Below, one piece after another: positions 7,876 to 15,374 of a stretch of DNA of 64,000 nt. How positions within the stretch are numbered: the first letter of the stretch is position 1; each line of letters begins with the position of its first letter. Source of the stretch: Oscillospiraceae bacterium (lineage in GTDB: Bacteria > Bacillota > Clostridia > Oscillospirales > CAG-382); NCBI GenBank assembly GCA_015063785.1, contig SVTM01000004.1:38708-102707 (forward strand). Direction: 5' to 3'. The notes under the pieces are model-generated. The model did not search any database, was not told the origin of the DNA, and saw only the letters and a list, made by a program, of their open reading frames with translations. Position numbers and translations under genes: made by a program.

Positions 7876-8667
7876 TTATCCGCCGATTATTACGTCAAGA
7901 CCTTCTTTTGCGGCAGTTGCGCGAAGAAGCTCCATGTGTTCTTTTGTTGGGGAAGGAATATCACCCATGCCGTAGTCCCTTTTCAGACCCACATATTTGT
8001 CATATCCGAGTCTGTGGTATGGGAGAAGGTGCAATTCGTTGACCGTGCCGAGAGATTTTGTGAATTTTGCAATAGACGCGATCTCCTGCGGTGTGTCGTT
8101 GAAGGTCGGAATCACAGGCACGCGGATCACGAGCTTTTTGGCACTCTGTGCGATCTTTTTTGCATTTTCAAGAATAAGCTCGTTGGGCTGTGTGGTGAAT
8201 TCCTTGTGCTTTGCGGAATCGGTGTGTTTTATATCCATCAGAAACAGGTCGCAGACGGGAAGAAATCTTTCGATCACCGAAAACTGCGAGAATCCTGTGG
8301 TTTCGATGGCGGTGTTGATGCCATATTCTTTGCACGCTGAAAGAAGAGCCACTGCAAAGTCGGGCTGTCCCAGGGCTTCGCCTCCCGAAAGGGTGACTCC
8401 GCCGCCCGAGCGTCTGTAATAGGGCATGTCCTTGAGAACCTGCTCCATCACTTCGCCCACAGTGACGTCACGTCCCACAGTTTCTTCCTTACCCGCGCGC
8501 AGCATCTTTTGAATTGCAAATTCCTGCGATTCGGGGTTGCAGCACCAGCGGCAACGCAGAAAGCATCCTTTAAGGAACACGATCGTGCGGATACCCGGAC
8601 CGTCATGGACAGAGAATTTCTGAATGTCAAAAATTCTGCCTGTCACCTTTTCAAACTGTTCTATCAT
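7876..8667 (-). CDS. Glycyl radical enzyme activating enzyme (radical SAM)
   Basis: 263-residue radical SAM activase that installs the glycyl radical on the adjacent dehydratase. The CX3CX2C cluster is in KGCFLRCRWCCNPE (C35, C39, C42); GGGVTLSGGEALGQPDF is the SAM-binding GGE region, and DIKHTDSAKHKE a later family motif. Unlike many diol-dehydratase or choline-lyase activases, there is no Cys-rich ferredoxin-like insert after the radical SAM cluster, so it resembles the short pyruvate formate-lyase type. The ATG at 8667 has AGGTGA 6 nt upstream; a GTG at 8673 is too close to it. It lies 22 bp after the GRE gene. Confidence 0.93.
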   Translation of the reverse strand: MIEQFEKVTGRIFDIQKFSVHDGPGIRTIVFLKGCFLRCRWCCNPESQEFAIQKMLRAGKEETVGRDVTVGEVMEQVLKDMPYYRRSGGGVTLSGGEALGQPDFAVALLSACKEYGINTAIETTGFSQFSVIERFLPVCDLFLMDIKHTDSAKHKEFTTQPNELILENAKKIAQSAKKLVIRVPVIPTFNDTPQEIASIAKFTKSLGTVNELHLLPYHRLGYDKYVGLKRDYGMGDIPSPTKEHMELLRATAAKEGLDVIIGG

Positions 8668-8689
8668 TGGCACTCACCTGCGTTTTCAT

Positions 8690-11221
8690 TCAGAAACCAG
8701 CCTGCTCGGTACGGTTGATGATGTCGTCCTGCAGGGATTTTGAAAGGGTGGTAAAGAGTGCGCTGTATCCTGCAACTCGAACGACCAGCGACTTGTACTT
8801 TTCGGGATGCGCCTGGGCATCGCGCAAGGTTTCGCGGCTGACAACGTTGAACTGCATGTGGCTGCCCTTCTGATCAAAGTATGCTCTGATGAGAGCGACA
8901 AAGCTTTCAAGTCCCGAACGTCCTTCAAGAGCAGAGGGGTGGAATTTCATATTGAAAAGTGTTCCGTTGGAAGCGATTCCGTGGTCGAGCTTTGAAACAG
9001 AGTTTGCGCTCGATGTGGGGCCGTGAGTGTCCTTGCCCGCCGAGGGCGAAACACCGTCGGCAACGGGAGTGTAGGCAAGTCTTCCGTCGGGGGTGGCACC
9101 TGTCTGTGCACCGAGGGGAACATTTGCCGAAACAGGATAAAGACCTGCCTGGTAGATACCGCCTCTGGGATTTTTGAATGTTTCGAGCGGACGGGTGTAG
9201 GTATACGCCACGTCGCGGGCAAAAGCGTCGATCTCCGGAATGTCGTTTCCGAATTTCGGAATAGAGTCGATCATTTCGCGCACTTTTCTGTACTTTGTGC
9301 GCTGGAAGGTCTGCATTCCGAGGGTCTTTATTTTGTTGTAGGTTTCAATGATAAGGGCTTCGGTGATGTTCTTTCCTTCCGCGGCAAGTTTTGCAATGGC
9401 TTTCTGTGTCTTTGCGCTTGCGATCTTGTCGGGAATATCTTCGCCGAAGTTGTGGTCGAGAGCGTCCTTAAGCTCTGCCATGGTGATCTTTTTCTGATCG
9501 AAGACCAGTGTCTTTACTGCATAAAGCGAGTCTGCCATGTTTGCAACGCCAAAGCCCTGGGGGCCTGTGAAGTTGTAGATAGCTCCGCCTTCCTGCAGGC
9601 TCTTGCCCTTGCCGATACAATCCTCAACCATGCATGATTGGAAGGGAAGAGGACATCTTTCGCCGTGGGCAACGTCTATGGCGTTGTCCGCGTTGACAAG
9701 AAGCTTGAGCATATAGTTGTTCTGTGCCTTGTAGGCATCGTAGAACTCTTCGAAGGTCTTCATCTTTGTGACGTCACCTGTGTGGACGCCGATGAACTCT
9801 CCGTCGTCGTAACCGTCAGAGAAGACAAGCTCGAGCGGACGGCACATGTTGAAGAACGCCGCATCGTGCCAGCCGTCGGTTTTGCCAGACTTCTGAGGTT
9901 CGACACATCCGATGATGTTGTAATCTCTTGCATCCTCGATGGTAAGTCCGCGACTCAAAAGAGATGGGATGATGACTTCGTCATTATAGTAGGCAGGAAG
10001 ACCGACACCTGTGCGTGTAAGCTCTGCCGCTTTAATCATAAATTCGTGGGGAGTACCGTTCCATACTCTGACCGAGAAGGAGGGCTGAGGAAGAAGAACG
10101 TGCATGGTAGCCTGAATGCACATGAACGAAAGATCGTTTGTAGCATCAAGACCGTCCTTGGTTTGACCGCCGGCAATAAGGTTTTGGAAAAGGCTGTATC
10201 CTGCAAAACCTTCGGCAGAAGCCGCGTCTCTGACTTTGTTGAGGTCGTTGAGCTTTACCCATATGCAGTCCATAAGTTCCTGCGCCGCCTCGTATGTGAT
10301 CTTTCCTGCGTCAAGGTCTGCCTTGAAGTAGGGGTACATGTACTGGTCGAAGCGTCCGGGAGATATGGAATGTCCGCTCGATTCGGTCTGCAGAAGCATC
10401 TGAATGAACCAGAACGACTGGCAGGCTTCATAAAAGCTGCGTGCACCCTCCATGGGAACGCGCGAGCAGTTTGCCGCAATGGCAATAAGCTCGTTCTTGC
10501 GAGAGAGGTTTTGTTCTTTCTTTGCAAGCTCCAGCGCGTGCGCCGCATATCTTGCCGCAAAAACGCCCGCCGCCTTGCAGCTTGTGATGACAGCATTAAG
10601 GAAATGGGTGCTCTTTATGTACGCAGGATCTTCAAACGAAAGCTTTGAAAGCGCATCCTTTGCTTCTTGCATAATGCCCGAAAGGCCGATCTTCAACACC
10701 TTGCCGTAATCTACGGTAACGTGACCGATACCGTTGTAGAAATAGTTGCCCGGGGTGAAGATATTGTGCTCCATGGCTTTAAGGGTTTCTTTTGCCATAT
10801 AGGAGGTGGCAAGCTCGCTCGTGGTCTTTCCGCGCCAGTATTTGTATACCTCGTGAAGGGTAGCCTTTGTGTCTTCCTCAATGCGGAAAGGATCGGCGGA
10901 TCTTGTTTCAACCGTGTCAAATTCAGATTCGAGCCAATCAAAGGAGTATTCGGGGAACACCTGGCATCCTCTGGGGTTCTTTGTGGCAGAACCGACGATA
11001 AGCTCGCCGTCGCGGATGGTGACGGGAAGATTTTCGCAGATGTGATAAAAAGCCTTTGCGCGGCGAGTGATAATGGGTTCACCCTCGGTTGCCATGTAAG
11101 ACTCGGTGAGAAGCACTGCACGGTCTGCTTCGATCACGGGCATTTTTTCATAAAGGTGCTCGATGAGCTTTTTGATTCTTTCGGTTCTTGGAATATCCTT
11201 GACAGTGTACTTTTTGTTCAT
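8690..11221 (-). CDS. Glycyl radical diol dehydratase (B12-independent 1,2-propanediol dehydratase type)
   Basis: 843-residue glycyl radical enzyme, signature enzyme of the microcompartment, predicted to convert (S)-1,2-propanediol to propionaldehyde. Cys439-Val-Glu441-Pro (GCVEP) gives the thiyl radical Cys and general-base Glu; the glycyl radical Gly is about residue 818 in RVAGYSA. His167 (GIGHVTVDYG) and SGHSISPGRFDQY match the diol/glycerol dehydratase pattern. Choline lyase CutC shares GCVEP, but the neighbouring sugar-phosphate aldolase and PduU/PduV-type proteins favour a propanediol substrate. Start ATG at 11221 has AGAGGC upstream. The activase follows directly. Confidence 0.93.
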   Translation of the reverse strand: MNKKYTVKDIPRTERIKKLIEHLYEKMPVIEADRAVLLTESYMATEGEPIITRRAKAFYHICENLPVTIRDGELIVGSATKNPRGCQVFPEYSFDWLESEFDTVETRSADPFRIEEDTKATLHEVYKYWRGKTTSELATSYMAKETLKAMEHNIFTPGNYFYNGIGHVTVDYGKVLKIGLSGIMQEAKDALSKLSFEDPAYIKSTHFLNAVITSCKAAGVFAARYAAHALELAKKEQNLSRKNELIAIAANCSRVPMEGARSFYEACQSFWFIQMLLQTESSGHSISPGRFDQYMYPYFKADLDAGKITYEAAQELMDCIWVKLNDLNKVRDAASAEGFAGYSLFQNLIAGGQTKDGLDATNDLSFMCIQATMHVLLPQPSFSVRVWNGTPHEFMIKAAELTRTGVGLPAYYNDEVIIPSLLSRGLTIEDARDYNIIGCVEPQKSGKTDGWHDAAFFNMCRPLELVFSDGYDDGEFIGVHTGDVTKMKTFEEFYDAYKAQNNYMLKLLVNADNAIDVAHGERCPLPFQSCMVEDCIGKGKSLQEGGAIYNFTGPQGFGVANMADSLYAVKTLVFDQKKITMAELKDALDHNFGEDIPDKIASAKTQKAIAKLAAEGKNITEALIIETYNKIKTLGMQTFQRTKYRKVREMIDSIPKFGNDIPEIDAFARDVAYTYTRPLETFKNPRGGIYQAGLYPVSANVPLGAQTGATPDGRLAYTPVADGVSPSAGKDTHGPTSSANSVSKLDHGIASNGTLFNMKFHPSALEGRSGLESFVALIRAYFDQKGSHMQFNVVSRETLRDAQAHPEKYKSLVVRVAGYSALFTTLSKSLQDDIINRTEQAGF

Positions 11222-11240
11222 GATATGCCTCTTTTATATT

Positions 11241-12020
11241 TCATTTGGTGTTTGTCTTGTCTATTGTTTTTTCGTCGCACAGACGGATTATCGTGCCAAT
11301 GCAGTCACGGGTGTGGTTTTCGGTAAGGACAAAGACTTTTTTGTCGGCGCAGTAGGTGGTGTAGGACGTGCCGCATTTTTCTATGAGTTCGCGGTCATTC
11401 TCGCCATCTCCAAAAAACAGGATATCTTTGTCCGAAAGACCGTACAGCCCTGCCAGATGTTTTACTGCACCGTATTTTGATGCATTGCGGTTCACAAATT
11501 CGCAGACGCCGCGTGCTTTGTAAGAAAACCTTGCCCCCTGCGGAGCTTCGTACGAATCTGCGCAAGGTCCGTAAAGCGAAACAAAGAAGATGTCGTCAGA
11601 GATCTCGGAAAGCGAGAAGATCTGTTTCACGTTTCCGACTCTTGACGTTTCTTTTGCTTTTACAAGATAAGAGTTTCCGAGTATGTACGAAACGTCGATC
11701 GAATGGAACACAACAGTGTTCTTGCCGTCGCCCGCAAAGCTTTCGAAAAAAGCTTTGACACACCCTGTCGGCAGGGGAAGCGAATAAACAGGAGAGTCGT
11801 TCGAAATAACGTATGCTCCGTCGCAGCAGCAACACCACAGATCGCGGATGCTTTTTCCGAAAAGCTTTTTCAGCTCCCGATAGTGTCTGCCGGTGGCAAC
11901 GGCAAAGGGAACCGACCTTTCCGAAAGCTTTGAAAGCATGACGGGAAAGCGCGTTGTATTCAGATGTGAGCCTTTATATATCAGCGTGCCGTCGACATCG
12001 CTTACAACCATTCCGATCAA
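11241..12020 (-). CDS. Cof-type HAD phosphatase, first gene of the microcompartment operon
   Basis: 259-residue HAD-IIB hydrolase: motif I DVDGTL at residues 8-13, ATGRHYREL near residue 42, and motif IV GDGENDRELIE near residue 219. The TTG at 12020 is preceded by AAAGGGAG at ideal spacing, while the in-frame ATG three codons later is too far, so a TTG start is chosen. It lies 19 bp upstream of the glycyl radical enzyme gene and downstream of the only strong promoter, so it is cotranscribed. It may dephosphorylate a dead-end sugar phosphate; the substrate is unknown. A CWCCCCDG-like Cys run occurs near residues 63-67. Confidence 0.85.
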   Translation of the reverse strand: MIGMVVSDVDGTLIYKGSHLNTTRFPVMLSKLSERSVPFAVATGRHYRELKKLFGKSIRDLWCCCCDGAYVISNDSPVYSLPLPTGCVKAFFESFAGDGKNTVVFHSIDVSYILGNSYLVKAKETSRVGNVKQIFSLSEISDDIFFVSLYGPCADSYEAPQGARFSYKARGVCEFVNRNASKYGAVKHLAGLYGLSDKDILFFGDGENDRELIEKCGTSYTTYCADKKVFVLTENHTRDCIGTIIRLCDEKTIDKTNTK

Positions 12021-12087
12021 ATCGTTTCTCCCTTTGTGCCGATCGTATTCCGACCGTACTCATAAAAATATACCCTTTTACAATATA

Positions 12088-12116
12088 ATGATACATCAAC
12101 TTATCTTTGATGTCAA
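12088..12116 (-). promoter_or_regulatory. Consensus promoter of the microcompartment operon
   Basis: Read on the minus strand, TTGACA (12111-12116), a 17-bp spacer and TATCAT (12088-12093) form a near-ideal sigma-A promoter about 70 bp upstream of the HAD gene. The spacer contains a dyad, ACATCAA-7 nt-TTGATGT (12093-12113), that would place a regulator between the -35 and -10 boxes. Confidence 0.8.
12093..12113. promoter_or_regulatory. Putative operator dyad inside the operon promoter
   Basis: ACATCAA and TTGATGT are perfect 7-bp inverted repeats separated by 7 bp and lie inside the promoter spacer. This geometry suits repression by a dimeric sugar-responsive regulator. No candidate regulator is encoded next to the operon within the window. 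Confidence 0.55.
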
Positions 12117-12213
12117 TAACTAAATCAATTATTTTTGTAAAATCGGCGAAAAAAACAGTTTTTTGCACCACTTTTTTTGAAAAATCATAAATAGTGTGAA
12201 TAAACACCGCCTC

Positions 12214-12240
12214 AAATCATATTCATTCAATATGATTTGG
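12214..12240. repeat. 11-bp perfect inverted repeat
   Basis: CAAATCATATT and AATATGATTTG are separated by 5 bp. The element sits between the two divergent promoters, about 100 bp from the microcompartment promoter. There is no U-tract, so a protein-binding site is more likely than a terminator. Confidence 0.6.
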
Positions 12241-12390
12241 AATTTGACATTATTTTCACCAAAAAAATCTACGGTATTTTTTGCTTGAAAAAGAGGCTTC
12301 TGACAGTTGATAAAAAATGTTTCGGAGTAACAAAAATCAAATCATACAAAAACGATATGAAATAATTTTTTCTCAAAAAATCACACAGGC

Positions 12391-12419
12391 TTGAAAAATA
12401 TTTTTCTGTGTGGTAATAT
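12391..12419 (+). promoter_or_regulatory. Promoter of the YkvI-like gene
   Basis: TTGAAA, 17-bp spacer, TAATAT. Flanking the -35 box, ACACAG (12383-12388) and CTGTGT (12406-12411) form a 6-bp inverted repeat that may be an operator. GAGGTGA at 12429-12435 is the ribosome binding site for the ATG at 12443. Confidence 0.65.
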
Positions 12420-12442
12420 ATAATAAATGAGGTGATTTTTTT

Positions 12443-13507
12443 ATGCATATGAACTCTGTCCGCGTGGCGCTTACCTTTGCCGGATGTTTTCTTGGTGCAG
12501 GCTATGTGTCGGGGCAGGAGCTGTGGCAGTTTTTCTGCTCGTTCGGAAGCTTCGGATTTTTGGGCATGGTCGTTGCCATGCTGCTTATATTTCTTTTCGG
12601 TGTACTTCTTTTGCGCCTTGCATCAATATCAAAGATGGCGCAGTGCGATAAGCTGATTATTCGTGCCGATAACAAGTTTCTGCGTGCGTTCATCGGTGTT
12701 TCGGAAATATTCTTTCTCGTTGGTATTGCTGTCATAATGACTGCAGGTGTCGGTGCCCTTTTCAGACAAACGCTGGGACTTTCCGAATATCTTACGGGCG
12801 GACTTTTTTCGATTCTGCTTTTCTTTCTTTCACTTGGCGGCCACGAAAGAATGGTTTCGGTCTTTTCGATGACAGTACCTCTGCTCGTTTTGTTCACCCT
12901 TGTTGTTGGCATAGCGTCTGTATCAACGTTTGGTTTTCCCGACATTTCTTCGATCAATGCTTCTTCCGCTTCGGGCGAAAACCCTCTGCTTTCAAGCTGG
13001 TGGATATCTGCCATAACCTTCGTGTGCTACAATCTTTTTTCGTCTGTCCAGATACTTGCTCCCGTGGGAGTTTTGGTAGAGTCGAAAAAGAGAGTGGTCG
13101 TCGGTGTATTTTTGGGAACTCTTTTGCTGTTTGTCATCGCGTCCTGCATATTCCTTTCCATGGCATCTCTTCCGGCGTCGTCTGATGCTCCGCTTCCCAT
13201 GCTTTTTGTTGCAGGCGAATTGTCGGGTGTGCTTGGCGTGATATATTCGTTACTTCTTTTCTTTGGCATGCTTGGCACAGGTCTTTCGTGCCTTGTGGCG
13301 GTTGTTCATTTCGTTACCACAAAGGTGAGAGTTGAAAAAGCAAAGATACCTTTCACCCTCGTTCTTTGTATCTTTGTATATTTCGGAAGCCTTTTCGGAT
13401 TTGGTGATCTTATCGGAGTTGTTTATCCTTTGTGCGGATATCTTGGCGTTCTTGCCATCGCAGCACTTTGCGAGCATTATTTCCACATCAGGAAAAAGCA
13501 AAAATAA
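12443..13507 (+). CDS. YkvI family membrane protein (APC-superfamily transporter-like)
   Basis: 354-residue polytopic membrane protein with about ten hydrophobic segments. The N-terminus, FAGCFLGAGYVSGQELWQFF, is the YkvI-family hallmark and resembles the first broken helix of LeuT-fold transporters. The C-terminus is short and basic (RKKQK). The substrate is unknown; amino acid-like transport is a guess from the superfamily. The gene has its own promoter and is followed after 21 bp by the macro-domain gene, so they may be cotranscribed. Confidence 0.85.
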   Translation: MHMNSVRVALTFAGCFLGAGYVSGQELWQFFCSFGSFGFLGMVVAMLLIFLFGVLLLRLASISKMAQCDKLIIRADNKFLRAFIGVSEIFFLVGIAVIMTAGVGALFRQTLGLSEYLTGGLFSILLFFLSLGGHERMVSVFSMTVPLLVLFTLVVGIASVSTFGFPDISSINASSASGENPLLSSWWISAITFVCYNLFSSVQILAPVGVLVESKKRVVVGVFLGTLLLFVIASCIFLSMASLPASSDAPLPMLFVAGELSGVLGVIYSLLLFFGMLGTGLSCLVAVVHFVTTKVRVEKAKIPFTLVLCIFVYFGSLFGFGDLIGVVYPLCGYLGVLAIAALCEHYFHIRKKQK

Positions 13508-13528
13508 ATAGTTTAAAGGAGAATTTCA

Positions 13529-14542
13529 ATGCCGCTTGAAATAGTGAGAAATGATATAACAAAAATGAAGGTTGACGCCATAGTAAACGCCGCCAACAAT
13601 TCTTTGCTTGGCGGTGGCGGTGTTGATGGTGCCATCCATCGCGCAGCAGGCCGCGAGCTTTTCGAAGAATGCAAAGCTCTTGGCGGATGCGAAACCGGAA
13701 AGGCAAAGATAACATGTGCGTATGCTCTGCCGTCAAAATACATTATACATACCGTTGGTCCCATCTACCGCTATGGCAACCATCTCGAAAAAGAACTGCT
13801 CGAATCGTGCTATCGCGAATCGCTTTTGCTTGCAAAAGAATATTCTTGTGAAAGCGTGGCTTTCCCACTCATTTCCACGGGTGCATATTGCTATCCCAAG
13901 GATCTGGCCCTTAAGATCGCCATAGATACGATAGCGGAATTTCTTCTTGAAAACGAAATGCAGGTTTACATTGTCGTCTTTGATAAGGATTCTTATAACA
14001 TAGGAGAAAAACTCTTCCGCGATATTTCTCAGTTTATCGACGATAATTACGTCGACGAGCATCTTGTTTTGCGCCGCGACATAGAGCGCGAGGCTATGCC
14101 GTTGCCGACGGGCGCAAAAAAGAATTTCTTCGGCTCTCTTTTTTCCGCCGCAACAAAGACTCCATTCGAACAGGAAAGCCTTGAAACAAAGCTTTCAAAT
14201 ATTGACGAAAGCTTTTCGCAGATGCTTCTGCGCAAAATCGACGAAAAGGGCATGACAGATGCCGAATGTTATAAAAAAGCAAATATCGACCGCAAACTTT
14301 TTTCAAAGATTCGCAGCGACGTTCACTACAAACCCAGCAAGCAGACCGCCATTGCATTTGCCATCTCGCTCGAACTCAGCCTTGAAGAAACCGAGGACAT
14401 GCTTAAAAAGGCAGGTTTTGCTCTTTCGCACAGCAACAAGTTTGATATAATCATAGAGTATTTTATAAGCCGCGGAAACTATAATATATTCGAAATAAAC
14501 GAAGCTCTCTTTGCCTTTGATCAAAGTCTTCTCGGCGCATAA
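13529..14542 (+). CDS. Macro-domain protein with C-terminal helical (XRE-like) domain
   Basis: 337 residues. Residues 1-170 are a macro domain: [22 protein letters not shown] is the ADP-ribose/O-acetyl-ADP-ribose loop (split here: [15 protein letters not shown]) and [11 protein letters not shown] the second binding loop, as in catalytically active MacroD/YmdB-type hydrolases. After a linker (about 185-225), residues 225-337 form an all-helical domain with [20 protein letters not shown] and KLFSKIRSD, resembling an XRE-type helix-turn-helix or binding module, ending FDQSLLGA. It likely hydrolyses ADP-ribosyl ester or O-acetyl-ADP-ribose. Ribosome binding site AAAGGAG; the vWA gene follows 80 bp later. 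Confidence 0.85.
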   Translation: MPLEIVRNDITKMKVDAIVNAANNSLLGGGGVDGAIHRAAGRELFEECKALGGCETGKAKITCAYALPSKYIIHTVGPIYRYGNHLEKELLESCYRESLLLAKEYSCESVAFPLISTGAYCYPKDLALKIAIDTIAEFLLENEMQVYIVVFDKDSYNIGEKLFRDISQFIDDNYVDEHLVLRRDIEREAMPLPTGAKKNFFGSLFSAATKTPFEQESLETKLSNIDESFSQMLLRKIDEKGMTDAECYKKANIDRKLFSKIRSDVHYKPSKQTAIAFAISLELSLEETEDMLKKAGFALSHSNKFDIIIEYFISRGNYNIFEINEALFAFDQSLLGA

Positions 14543-14567
14543 AAAATGTCGCCTGCCATGCGACCTT

Positions 14568-14615
14568 ACCTCTCTTTTTTTGGTGTACAATTGGTACATC
14601 AAACGAAAGAGAGGT
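14568..14615 (+). promoter_or_regulatory. Long hairpin that includes the vWA ribosome binding site
   Basis: ACCTCTCTTT (14568-14577) pairs perfectly with AAAGAGAGGT (14606-14615). An inner stem, GGTGTAC with GTACATC, extends the hairpin through a small internal loop. The distal arm contains GAGAGG, the ribosome binding site 8 nt before the ATG at 14623, so the fold would hide it. Regulation by structure is an inference. Confidence 0.5.
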
Positions 14616-14622
14616 TTTTATT

Positions 14623-15285
14623 ATGAAAAACAACGTAACAGAACTTGTATTTATCCTTGACAGAAGCGGATCGATGTCAGGCCTTGAGAAAGACACCATC
14701 GGCGGCTTTAATGCAATGATCGAAAAGCAGAAAAAGCAGGAAGGAAAATGCTACGTTTCAACAGTGCTTTTTGACAACGTATCAGAAGTGCTTCACGACC
14801 GTGTGCTGCTTGAAAAGATCGAGCCGATGACAGACCGCGATTATACCGTCCGCGGTTGCACTGCTCTTATCGATGCCATTGGCGGCGCCATCCATCACAT
14901 CGGAAATATCCACAAATATGCCCGTCCCGACGATGTGCCGGAGCACACCGTGTTTATCATCACCACCGACGGTCAGGAAAACGCCAGCCACAATTACACA
15001 AGCGAACAGGTGAAGAAGATGATAGTGGAGAGAAAAGAAAAGGATGGTTGGGAATTTTTGTTCATCGGCGCAAATATAGACGCCGTCGAAACCGCTGCGA
15101 GCTATGGCATCGGCAAAGACCGTGCCGTAAACTACAACGCCGATTCGAAAGGAACAAACATTTTGTACAATGCCGTTTCAAAAGTGGTGTGCGGTGTAAG
15201 GGCAAACGCATGCGTTCGCGACAATTGGAGCGAAGAGATAGACAAGGACTACAAGAGCCGCAGAAATAACGGCATAAAAAAATAA
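14623..15285 (+). CDS. vWA-domain protein (TerY/TerF-like fold)
   Basis: 220-residue von Willebrand factor A domain protein with an intact metal-ion-dependent adhesion site: DRSGSMSG (residues 11-18), Thr in RGCTALIDAIGG, and TTDGQENAS. There is no signal peptide or membrane segment, so it is cytoplasmic. Stand-alone bacterial vWA proteins of this type appear in stress-response modules such as Ter systems. It follows the macro-domain gene, suggesting joint action in an ADP-ribose-linked or protein-assembly response; that link is inferred. The C-terminus is basic (DKDYKSRRNNGIKK). Confidence 0.85.
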   Translation: MKNNVTELVFILDRSGSMSGLEKDTIGGFNAMIEKQKKQEGKCYVSTVLFDNVSEVLHDRVLLEKIEPMTDRDYTVRGCTALIDAIGGAIHHIGNIHKYARPDDVPEHTVFIITTDGQENASHNYTSEQVKKMIVERKEKDGWEFLFIGANIDAVETAASYGIGKDRAVNYNADSKGTNILYNAVSKVVCGVRANACVRDNWSEEIDKDYKSRRNNGIKK

Positions 15286-15374
15286 ATGATCAAGAGCTTT
15301 TACACAATATTCACACAATGTCAAAAGACTCGGCCTTCAAATGTGATAAAATAGTCGGAGTTTGTTGAATTGGA

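Larger units (their letters stand above)
12021..12442. other. 422-bp divergent regulatory region
   Basis: No plausible gene is seen here. The region is very AT-rich and contains a minus-strand promoter for the microcompartment operon, a plus-strand promoter for the YkvI-like gene, an 11-bp perfect inverted repeat (12214-12240), and a degenerate related site (CAAATCATA at 12338-12346 facing TATGA at 12356-12360). Confidence 0.7.

Noticed and set aside
8690-11221. Choline trimethylamine-lyase (CutC)
   Set aside because: The GCVEP motif alone does not separate the two, and the sugar-phosphate aldolase and PduU/PduV-type partners point to propanediol.
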